A DNA stretch of 7,076 nt from Christiangramia sp. (lineage in GTDB: Bacteria; Bacteroidota; Bacteroidia; Flavobacteriales; Flavobacteriaceae). Both the position numbers and the translations under genes were made by a program. The notes beneath the pieces were generated by a model. The model saw only the letters and a program-made list of their open reading frames with translations, was not told where the DNA came from and made no database searches. The stretch spans positions 1 to 7,076 of the forward strand of contig JAGXII010000007.1 of assembly GCA_024635735.1 (NCBI GenBank), written 5' to 3'. Positions 1-5,008 of the stretch are shown in pieces (position 1 is the first letter of the stretch; each line of letters begins with the position of its first letter).

Positions 1-113
1 CCAGTTATGTCATGATTTTCATTAAATTCATTTACTTCCTTAAATAAATTAGCTACATCTTTTTTATTAAGATTAGGATCAGCGGTGCTTACATAGGAAA
101 TAGCATGTCTCAT
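1..113 (-). CDS. BLUF-domain blue-light sensor, N-terminal fragment (runs off the left edge)
   Basis: Only the first 37 complete codons are in the window, reading leftward from an ATG at 111-113. The peptide opens MRHAISYVSTADPNL and continues to NEFNENHDIT, with the next codon starting GG. This matches the start of BLUF domains, which bind FAD: the conserved Tyr of the first strand is Tyr7 (ISYVS), and the flavin-contacting Asn ahead of the 'ITG' motif is Asn31. The conserved Gln lies beyond the edge. BLUF proteins sense blue light; the output domain, if any, cannot be seen. The frame stays open upstream back to a TGA near 218, but there is no earlier ATG and the family starts at this position, so I keep ATG-113. 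No clear ribosome binding site is visible, as is usual in Bacteroidota. Confidence 0.8.
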   Translation of the reverse strand, partial: MRHAISYVSTADPNLNKKDVANLFKEVNEFNENHDIT

Positions 114-245
114 AACATAACTAATTTTTACAATTTCGCTTAAATTTACGTTTTTTTTAAACGAATAAAAAAGAGAATCTACTTTTAGTAACAGCAATAA
201 GCACTTCGAAGATAGGGCAATACCTCAGTGGATTTATTAAACAAT
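114..245. other. Intergenic leader upstream of the BLUF gene
   Basis: AT-rich, apparently non-coding DNA. It should contain the minus-strand promoter of the BLUF gene, but I find no convincing Bacteroidota -33/-7 pair (TTTG / TAnnTTTG). The only symmetry is a weak 5-bp repeat (CGTTT/AAACG, 149-163) in a homopolymer-rich stretch. Confidence 0.4.
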
Positions 246-294
246 TTAAATAAAAAATCCCCCCTTCGCTTTTTTAATAAAAAGCTTTGGAGGG
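246..294 (-). terminator. Intrinsic terminator on the minus strand, after the RNA-gene remnant
   Basis: Read on the minus strand, CCCTCC (294-289) pairs with GGGGGG (264-259, one G-U). After a 3x3 internal loop, GCTTTTT (285-279) pairs with AAAAAGC (274-268) around a 4-nt loop. The stem is followed at once by ATTTTTTATTT, a proper U-tract. There is no U-tract on the plus side, so it works for leftward transcription only. Its position just behind a tRNA-like 3' end suggests it was the terminator of that RNA gene. Confidence 0.65.
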
Positions 295-730
295 CGTAGG
301 TGGAGTCGGAGGAATTGAACCACCAGTTCAAAAAAAGATTGAGGGTAGTGCAGAAATTAATAGTCCGGGTAGTTCAGAAACTGCACCCAATAATACTATT
401 ATTAATAATACTAACTATAATAGCTGTTCCGAGAGGGATTTTTTAGAAGACTGGAATAAATACAGAAAAGAGCATCTTAAAAAACCTTCCTACCTGAATA
501 AACTTTCCCGGGACGAAAGAGAATACCTGGATGATCTTCTTACGGATTATTCAAGAGAGGATATTAAGCGTGGCTTAATCGGCCTTTTTAAACAGAGGAA
601 GATGCCGAATGGAAATACAACCATGCAAAGTAGTCCAAAGCACTTTTTGAGTCATTTCAATCCTTATTTCACAGCTTACCACGATAAGAATAGCAGCCTT
701 TATGGTCAAGATAAACCAGAAATACTTTAA
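287..730 (+). CDS. Mobile-element replication-type protein, probably 5'-truncated
   Basis: The 147-codon open frame can start only at a TTG (287), inside the tRNA-like remnant. Its first residues (GVGGIEPP) are a translation of the antisense T-arm and are not real protein evidence; antisense tRNA ORFs classically give such peptides. There is no ATG until codon 105. From about residue 17 there is a Ser/Asn-rich linker, then from about residue 48 a helical domain (DFLEDWNKYRKEHL, LSRDEREYLDDLLTDYS, a 'SPKHFLSHFNPYF' end). That layout resembles C-terminal regions of replication or primase-like proteins of Bacteroidota elements; I recognise the style, not a named family. Only 3 bp separate it from the ATPase ATG at 734, so the two were co-transcribed. 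The likeliest reading is the C-terminal part of a gene whose 5' end was lost when the sequence was joined to the att site. A genuine non-ATG start cannot be excluded. Confidence 0.5.
   Translation: MEGVGGVGGIEPPVQKKIEGSAEINSPGSSETAPNNTIINNTNYNSCSERDFLEDWNKYRKEHLKKPSYLNKLSRDEREYLDDLLTDYSREDIKRGLIGLFKQRKMPNGNTTMQSSPKHFLSHFNPYFTAYHDKNSSLYGQDKPEIL
299..324 (-). other. tRNA/tmRNA-like 3' end remnant; putative attachment (att) site
   Basis: The minus strand reads GGTGG-TTCAATT-CCTCC followed by GACTCCACC. This is the layout of a T-arm: a 5-bp stem with one T-T mismatch, a 7-nt loop starting TTC with A at the conserved place, then an acceptor-like strand. It resembles the 3' ends of tRNAs and of tmRNA (E. 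coli tmRNA ends CAGCTCCACCA). A terminator follows directly. Upstream on the minus strand, where the anticodon part or tmRNA body should be, there is protein-coding DNA. Site-specific elements that use tRNA or tmRNA genes leave exactly such a 3' copy at their far end. With this orientation the element should lie to the right and the old chromosome to the left. Which RNA gene it came from I cannot say. Confidence 0.5.
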
Positions 731-733
731 GAC

Positions 734-1690
734 ATGAGTTTAATACCCCAAATAGACTTGAACAAGAACCAGGTTTCTGCTTCGAATTATAGCGAAATCT
801 TCAATAAATGTTTTGTAAACTTAGATGAGGAACTTTTACTGCCTCCCACAGCTTTAGGAATAGGGTATCACGATTATAAAGGTCAGCAATATCTTAACAA
901 TACCTTTTCATACGGTGAATTCAGTGCCATCGTTGCAGCCAGTAAAACAAAAAAGACATTTTTCAAATCTGCACTTGTAGCTGCTTATATTGGAGGAAGA
1001 ACGTCAGATTACTTTCCTGAGTTTGTAAGTCGTCGAGAAGGAGAACCATTCATTATAGATATAGATACGGAGCAGGGCACTTACTATGCGCAAAGAGCCT
1101 TTAGACGCGTAGCTGAGATGGTCGGAGAGTCCTATCCAAATTATCTGCCTTTTGGAGTTGAAGAGTTAAATGATGTTGAAATAATTGATTTTATTGACGG
1201 GCTGCTTCAGGATCCAAAGTACAAGGGTAAAATCAGATGGATGAGTATTGACGGGGTTGCAGATCTCATCGATAACACCAATGATATTGAAAAATCCGTC
1301 AAGGTGGCTCAAAAATTAAAAAAGTGGCGGAGGGAAAACAATATGCATATTAACACTGTTATCCATCGTAATAGCACTACAGATAAGGCTACTGGACATC
1401 TCGGTAGTTTTATACAGAAGAAAGCAGAAACCGTTATTCTTTTAAAGGATACAGATGAGGATCCGAGGAAAAAGAATACCCCAATTGAGGTGATTCAAAC
1501 TTATTCCAGGGGTGCAGCATTTAATCCTTTCCATTTTGCACTTAATGAGGAGACTCTTCCCTACACAGTTAATGACGTAGATGCATGGAAAGAACTAAAG
1601 CAGTACAAAGACTTGGTTGGCGATTCGAGCAAGCAGCCAAAAGAACAGACCATTCGTTTGTTATTAATCAAAATGACATTGAAGCTCTAA
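734..1690 (+). CDS. RecA-fold ATPase of RepA/AAA_25 type from a mobile element, probably frameshifted at its C-terminus
   Basis: A 318-residue product with a RecA-like NTPase core. Residues 61-76 (GEFSAIVAASKTKKTF) form a family-type P-loop in which Lys74-Thr75 take the GK[ST] place and the usual Gly is replaced by Lys73, as often seen in Bacteroidota element ATPases (A/GxPKSxKS-like loops). DTEQ at 111-114 follows a hydrophobic strand. MSIDGVADLID (170-180) is the Walker B strand with Asp173. HRNS plus KATGHLGS (211-225) resembles the sensor/loop region of RepA-like hexameric helicases. Such proteins act in replication or maintenance of plasmids and integrative elements. The last 20 or so residues (from about QPKEQT) look unnatural, while a good continuation exists in the -1 frame (1585-2115). 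An intact protein would be about 460 residues. Start ATG-734 is 3 bp after the preceding stop. Confidence 0.7.
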   Translation: MSLIPQIDLNKNQVSASNYSEIFNKCFVNLDEELLLPPTALGIGYHDYKGQQYLNNTFSYGEFSAIVAASKTKKTFFKSALVAAYIGGRTSDYFPEFVSRREGEPFIIDIDTEQGTYYAQRAFRRVAEMVGESYPNYLPFGVEELNDVEIIDFIDGLLQDPKYKGKIRWMSIDGVADLIDNTNDIEKSVKVAQKLKKWRRENNMHINTVIHRNSTTDKATGHLGSFIQKKAETVILLKDTDEDPRKKNTPIEVIQTYSRGAAFNPFHFALNEETLPYTVNDVDAWKELKQYKDLVGDSSKQPKEQTIRLLLIKMTLKL

Positions 1691-2115
1691 AAGCTATAGA
1701 CTCCTTTGTGGTAAAGAAGCAAAAAGCTAATTATCAGAAGCATGAACTGTTTGCAAAGCTATATATCAATTATGTTACCGAGCTAACAGATCACTATGGC
1801 ACTTCTCTTTGTAATCCTCTAATTCGGAGGCGCATGGACGGAATTCTCAAGCAGCCAATGCAGCAGTTGATTGAAAAGTCACTAATCAGTCTGAATGATA
1901 ACGAAAAGTACCTGTTATTCGAAGATTGTGGAATTGAATTAAAACATCCCGCCGTTCGGTCTGAAGAAGAAACGGCCAGCAATTTAGAGAAATTAAAAGA
2001 TGCTCTTACAGATCCTGAAAAAATGCAAAAATTCATGGGAGAGGAATGGGACTATGTAACCATAGCCAATCTTTTCGAAAAAGAAATAAACAGAGCAATT
2101 AACCAACATGAATAA
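1585..2115 (+). CDS. C-terminal part of the RecA-fold ATPase in the -1 frame, or a separate overlapping gene
   Basis: A 176-codon open frame whose only ATG (1585) lies 106 bp inside the ATPase. Its first residues, up to about RFEQAAKRT, are the other-frame reading of conserved ATPase sequence and look spurious. From about 1657 (INQNDIEALKAIDSFVV) it becomes a plausible soluble, charged helical protein ending EKEINRAINQHE. The simplest explanation is loss of one base near the AAAA run at 1639-1642, which would turn QPKRTDHSFV into QPKEQTIRLL; restoring one A gives a continuous frame 734-2115. No known family is recognised in this C-terminal part. A true overlapping gene with a start near 1660 would need a non-ATG codon. 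I favour the frameshift, by mutation or sequencing error. Confidence 0.5.
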   Translation: MERTKAVQRLGWRFEQAAKRTDHSFVINQNDIEALKAIDSFVVKKQKANYQKHELFAKLYINYVTELTDHYGTSLCNPLIRRRMDGILKQPMQQLIEKSLISLNDNEKYLLFEDCGIELKHPAVRSEEETASNLEKLKDALTDPEKMQKFMGEEWDYVTIANLFEKEINRAINQHE

Positions 2116-2254
2116 AAAAAACTTAATACTACATGTTAGTCCATGGTCAAGAGTATATTCTTTTCCATTGTCGTCTTGCAGGTACAGAACCCTCGTCCAG
2201 GTAATAATAGCTGTAAGCAAAGGCCCTATGGATAATACACCTCGCCTAACGTAA
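2108..2254 (+). CDS. Possible 48-residue ORF overlapping the preceding stop
   Basis: ATGAATAA places an ATG (2108) over the stop of the preceding frame (2113-2115), the arrangement of a translationally coupled gene. The peptide begins MNKKNLILHVSPWSRVY and ends MDNTPRLT. It has no recognised domain, membrane segment or signal peptide. It may be the start of a decayed further element gene, or chance. Only the coupling geometry speaks for it. Confidence 0.2.
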   Translation: MNKKNLILHVSPWSRVYSFPLSSCRYRTLVQVIIAVSKGPMDNTPRLT

Positions 2255-2305
2255 AAATATATGGAGATAAGAAAAAGCGCGAAGGAAAAGAAGTTGATTT
2301 TTAGG
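2255..2305. other. Short non-coding gap between the element remnant and the regulator gene
   Basis: Purine-rich DNA with no recognisable gene. A second copy of the tRNA-like att sequence was looked for by eye across 2116-2343 and not seen, so the right boundary of the element is not defined here. Confidence 0.3.
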
Positions 2306-2343
2306 AGCTTCTGAAAATTACTTTCTAATTTCCAGGGCAAGCT
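2306..2343 (-). terminator. Stem-loop directly after the Crp/Fnr gene stop
   Basis: AGCTT-CTGAAAATTA (2306-2320), loop CTTTC, then TAATTTCCAG-GGC-AAGCT (2326-2343) fold into about 14 base pairs with one A-C mismatch and a 3-nt bulge. The stem starts at the base next to the crp-family stop codon (2344-2346). A U-tract is lacking on both strands, so it is an imperfect terminator or a 3'-end mRNA-stabilising hairpin for the leftward transcript. Confidence 0.35.
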
Positions 2344-3030
2344 TTATCCGTACGCTTCCAATTTATTTAAATTTAGAATTTTTATAAATTTTCTGTTGTA
2401 ATCAATGATCCCGTTTTTCTTCAGGTCACTAAAAACGCTGGACACTTCTTGCCTATTTGTAGAAGTCAGTCGTGCGATCTTCTGATGGGGAAGGGAATCT
2501 ATTGTTACAAGATTTCCGTTCACTCCTTCGGAAGAGAGAACAGCCGTTTCTTTAAGATACTCTATGATCCTTTCCCTGTTCTTCTTAAAAGAGATATCCT
2601 CCAGTCTTTTTTGTGTTTTTTCCAGCCGCTTTTCCAACAACTGCGCAAAACTAAGATTCAAAGAAGGGCACATCATTAGTAACTTTTTGAATTTATCTTC
2701 TTCCATGACACAGTAGGTTGCATCTTCTTCAACGATCGCCGCTTCCTTTCTCTTGCTGCCGTTCACTATGGAGGACTCCCCAAAGATTTCTCCCTTCTCA
2801 AGAATAGCTATTAAAAATTCTTCCCCGGTTGAAGTAAACTTCTCAATGCTAATCTTCCCTTCTTTCAAAAAATACACGCTATTTGCTGAGTCATTCTGGA
2901 AATACACGGTTTCTCCTTTATTATGAGAACGCATGATAGTGTTTTGGCAGATAAAGGTCCTCTCCTCCATACTCAGTTCTGAAAAAAAGTTGAAATTCTC
3001 GAGGTACCACACTTTTGATTTCCTTGCCAT
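2344..3030 (-). CDS. Crp/Fnr-family transcriptional regulator
   Basis: 228 residues, a normal length for the family. The N-terminal half is a cyclic-nucleotide-binding beta-barrel: GEXVYFQND-type strand at 39-47, VYFLKEGKISI at 52-62, and the phosphate-cassette-like GEIFGESSIV (80-89) followed by Arg94. A dimer helix follows at about 123-150, then a winged helix-turn-helix with SLPHQKIARLTSTNRQEVSS at 179-198. Compared with E. coli CRP, the Ser after the cassette Arg is Lys95, so canonical cAMP binding is doubtful. The recognition helix keeps one Arg (193), but has Gln194 and Ser198 where CRP has Glu181 and Arg185. The four-cysteine iron-sulfur set of FNR is absent. It is divergent from the egtD-like operon, with a dyad operator between them, so it probably controls itself and that operon. 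Start ATG-3030 is preceded by AAGG at a usable distance. Confidence 0.88.
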   Translation of the reverse strand: MARKSKVWYLENFNFFSELSMEERTFICQNTIMRSHNKGETVYFQNDSANSVYFLKEGKISIEKFTSTGEEFLIAILEKGEIFGESSIVNGSKRKEAAIVEEDATYCVMEEDKFKKLLMMCPSLNLSFAQLLEKRLEKTQKRLEDISFKKNRERIIEYLKETAVLSSEGVNGNLVTIDSLPHQKIARLTSTNRQEVSSVFSDLKKNGIIDYNRKFIKILNLNKLEAYG

Positions 3031-3099
3031 TGCCCTTGAAATTTAGGTGAAAATTGATCCTCCTAATATATTCATTTTATGCTCGGGAGAGTCTTAAGA

Positions 3100-3113
3100 T
3101 TTCTTTAAAGAAA
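3100..3113. repeat. 14-bp perfect palindrome in the divergent promoter region
   Basis: TTTCTTTAAAGAAA reads the same on both strands. It is AT-rich, so chance is possible, but it lies only 4 bp from the Crp-type dyad and inside the region that must hold the leftward promoter. It might be a second protein-binding site. Confidence 0.3.
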
Positions 3114-3117
3114 AGCA

Positions 3118-3139
3118 GAATGTCATAAAAATGACATTC
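3118..3139. promoter_or_regulatory. Crp/Fnr-type operator: GAATGTCAT-N4-ATGACATTC
   Basis: A perfect inverted repeat with 9-bp arms and an AAAA spacer. Its core, TGTCA-N6-TGACA, has the exact spacing of Crp-family boxes (CRP: TGTGA-N6-TCACA). It lies 88 bp before the Crp/Fnr start on one side and 71 bp before the methyltransferase start on the other. A weak -7-like TATCTTAA at 3158-3165 would put the dyad centre near -40 for rightward transcription, the class II activator position; no -33 match is visible, which fits an activator-dependent promoter. The -7 call is tentative; the dyad itself is plain in the sequence. Confidence 0.72.
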
Positions 3140-3210
3140 CAAAGGTTTTCATCTTCTTATCTTAATCCTGGAACTACGATGAACTCAAATCAAAAAACTA
3201 CTTATACCCA

Positions 3211-4203
3211 ATGAAAGGACAGATTGAGAAGAAAGAATATTTTGAAGATAACGTGTTGCCTTTTAAAAACGAATTTGAAAAAGATGTATATGAAGGATTA
3301 AGATCCTCTCCAAAACACCTGAAATCAAAATATTTCTATGATAGCACAGGAGATGAAATTTTTCAGGAAATAATGAAGCTTCCCGAATATTATCTCACCA
3401 ACAGTGAATTCGAAATATTGCAGACTTACAAGAATAAAATTGGTAATTTGTTAGAACATTTAGCTCCCTTTCTTTTGGTTGACCTGGGAGCAGGGGACGC
3501 CAAAAAGACCAAGGTCATACTGCAACATTTCATAGATAAAGAAATGGACTTTACTTATGTGCCTGTCGACATCTCTCCAGATGCAATTCATAATGTCACC
3601 CTCACCCTCGCTGAAACTCTACCAGATTTAGCGGTCTCCGGCATAAGCGGAGATTATATGAATGCTCTTAATTCCCTACCCCGGGATCAAAATAAGGTGA
3701 TCCTGTTTCTGGGTTCCAGCATAGGAAATTTCACAAAAGAAGAGACTTTGGGTTTTCTGAAGGGTATCTCTTTAAAAATGAATCCAAATGATCTTTTGAT
3801 CACAGGATTTGATCTGAAAAAGGATCCGGAGATCATACTTGCGGCATACAATGATCGAAAGGGAATCACTGCACAATTTAACTTGAACCTGTTGAGGAGG
3901 ATCAATAGAGAGTTGGATGCAAATTTTGATCTGAGTCTTTTTGAACATTATCCTTCATACCACCAGGAAGAAGGAGAAGCGAGAAGTGCTTTAGTCAGTT
4001 TGCAGGAACAGCAGGTTTTTATTTCCGCGTTAGATCTGCATATCGACCTGGCAGGGGGGGAAAAGATACACACGGAGATCTCCAGAAAATTTGATTTTGA
4101 AGAAATAGAGGATCTGGCAAGGGCATCGGGATTCCGGGTCATGGAAAACCTAACAGATTCAAAAAAATATTTCACCAATTCAATTTGGAGAAAAAAAGCT
4201 TAG
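3211..4203 (+). CDS. egtD: EgtD-family SAM-dependent methyltransferase (L-histidine N-alpha-methyltransferase-like)
   Basis: 330 residues, the family's usual length. EgtD trimethylates histidine to hercynine with SAM, the first step of ergothioneine synthesis. Visible hallmarks: the N-terminal block SKYFYDSTGDEIFQEIMKLPEYYLT (about 39-63), the SAM-site DLGAGD at 91-96, the acidic VPVDIS with Asp120, GSSIGNF with Asn173 (equivalent of the histidine-carboxylate-binding Asn in mycobacterial EgtD), AAYND with Tyr213, and TEIS with Glu289 and Ser291 matching the imidazole-binding Glu/Ser pair. With all these kept, histidine is a reasonable substrate. Odd point: no EgtB (sulfoxide synthase) is near, so it may make hercynine only, work with a distant egtB, or use another substrate. 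It is the first gene of the operon, 31 bp before the SDR, downstream of the Crp-type box. There is no Shine-Dalgarno site before ATG-3211. Confidence 0.85.
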   Translation: MKGQIEKKEYFEDNVLPFKNEFEKDVYEGLRSSPKHLKSKYFYDSTGDEIFQEIMKLPEYYLTNSEFEILQTYKNKIGNLLEHLAPFLLVDLGAGDAKKTKVILQHFIDKEMDFTYVPVDISPDAIHNVTLTLAETLPDLAVSGISGDYMNALNSLPRDQNKVILFLGSSIGNFTKEETLGFLKGISLKMNPNDLLITGFDLKKDPEIILAAYNDRKGITAQFNLNLLRRINRELDANFDLSLFEHYPSYHQEEGEARSALVSLQEQQVFISALDLHIDLAGGEKIHTEISRKFDFEEIEDLARASGFRVMENLTDSKKYFTNSIWRKKA

Positions 4204-4225
4204 AAACTTATTGTCAACTGAAAAA

Positions 4226-4230
4226 AAGGA
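4226..4230 (+). promoter_or_regulatory. Ribosome binding site that fixes the SDR start
   Basis: AAGGA stands 4 bp before ATG-4235. It supports this ATG over the in-frame TTG at 4211, which would add eight residues (MSTEKKDI) not expected in the family. Confidence 0.55.
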
Positions 4231-4234
4231 TATT

Positions 4235-5008
4235 ATGAAACTAGAAGGAAAAGTGGCACTAATAACAGGATCTGATTCAGGAATTGGACAGGCCACTGCC
4301 ATCGAATTCGCTAAAGAAGGCGCCAATGTCGTGATCACCTACCATACAGATAAAGAAGGGGCAGAAAAAACCCTTGCTGAGGTTGAAAAAACAGGTAGAA
4401 AGGGAGTCATTGTGAAAGTAGATGTTTCCGAAGAAAAACAGGTGGAGGAAATTTTTGATAAAGCCATTGAAAAATTTGGAACGGTAGATATTCTTATGAA
4501 CAATGCAGGAATGGATGCCCAGGGGATCAAAGTTGCCGATCTTTCTACAGAGAACTGGCACAAAGCTTTTAGAACTAATGTTGACGGCTATTTCTTTTGC
4601 GCCCGAAGATTTATAAGTATTAGAAAAAAAGCAGGTGGTAAAGGAAAGCTTATCAATGTTACTTCTGTACACGAAGAGCAACCTCGTGCCGGAGCTGCTG
4701 ATTACGACTGTACCAAAGGTGCAATTAGAAATCTTACCCGCACTTTAGCCCTGGAAGTTTCTGAAGATGGCATCAATGTTAACAACCTGGCTCCCGGAAT
4801 GGTGCTTACCCCCTTCAACCAAAAAGCCATTGAGGATGACGAATTCCGCAAAAAACAGGTCCAGAGTATCCCATTGAAACGGGCAGCTCTGCCCGAGGAG
4901 ATCGCCAAGCTTGCCCTCTTCCTGGCTTCATCTGATTCCGATTACGTTACCGGATCGACCTATATAATGGACGGAGGATTAATGCAGAACACGGGACAAG
5001 GAGCATAA
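4235..5008 (+). CDS. Short-chain dehydrogenase/reductase, glucose 1-dehydrogenase-like
   Basis: 257 residues from ATG-4235, a classical SDR. The cofactor motif TGSDSGIG is at 11-18, NNAG at 89-92, and the catalytic set is Ser144 with Tyr157-x3-Lys161 (YDCTK). PGMV near 188 and the C-terminal DYVTGSTYIMDGG complete the fold. The segment VTSVHEEQP (142-150) resembles the 'SSVHExIP' of bacterial glucose 1-dehydrogenases, so oxidation of a sugar at C1 with NAD(P) is plausible, but SDR substrates cannot be read from sequence and 3-oxoacyl-ACP-reductase-type annotations are equally common for such proteins. There is no signal peptide, so it is cytoplasmic. Its stop overlaps the start of the GH15 gene by one base (TAATG), implying coupled translation and a joint function with a glycosidase. 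Confidence 0.85.
   Translation: MKLEGKVALITGSDSGIGQATAIEFAKEGANVVITYHTDKEGAEKTLAEVEKTGRKGVIVKVDVSEEKQVEEIFDKAIEKFGTVDILMNNAGMDAQGIKVADLSTENWHKAFRTNVDGYFFCARRFISIRKKAGGKGKLINVTSVHEEQPRAGAADYDCTKGAIRNLTRTLALEVSEDGINVNNLAPGMVLTPFNQKAIEDDEFRKKQVQSIPLKRAALPEEIAKLALFLASSDSDYVTGSTYIMDGGLMQNTGQGA

Noticed and set aside
299..324. A complete tRNA gene on the minus strand
   Set aside because: There is no D-arm or anticodon arm upstream on that strand, the T-stem has a T-T mismatch, and the acceptor has no 5' partner. Only a 3' remnant is supported.
1622..1690. Programmed -1 ribosomal frameshift in the ATPase
   Set aside because: No X-XXY-YYZ heptamer in the correct frame and no clear downstream stimulator was seen; a simple indel at the AAAA run explains the data.
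1993..2340. Minus-strand 115-codon frame with hydrophobic stretches, starting 4 bp after the Crp/Fnr stop
   Set aside because: Its start is a TTG inside the stem-loop after the regulator gene, its second half is antisense to the 176-codon frame, and no family is recognisable. The hydrophobicity comes from AT-rich complement. A decayed membrane gene remains possible but is not supported.
4211..4234. Upstream TTG start for the SDR gene
   Set aside because: ATG-4235 has an AAGGA site and begins directly at MKLEGKVALITG, the usual start of classical SDRs.
4277..4681. Minus-strand open frames opposite the methyltransferase, SDR and GH15 genes
   Set aside because: They are shadows of well-recognised plus-strand genes, with low-complexity Ser/Phe-rich translations and no start context.
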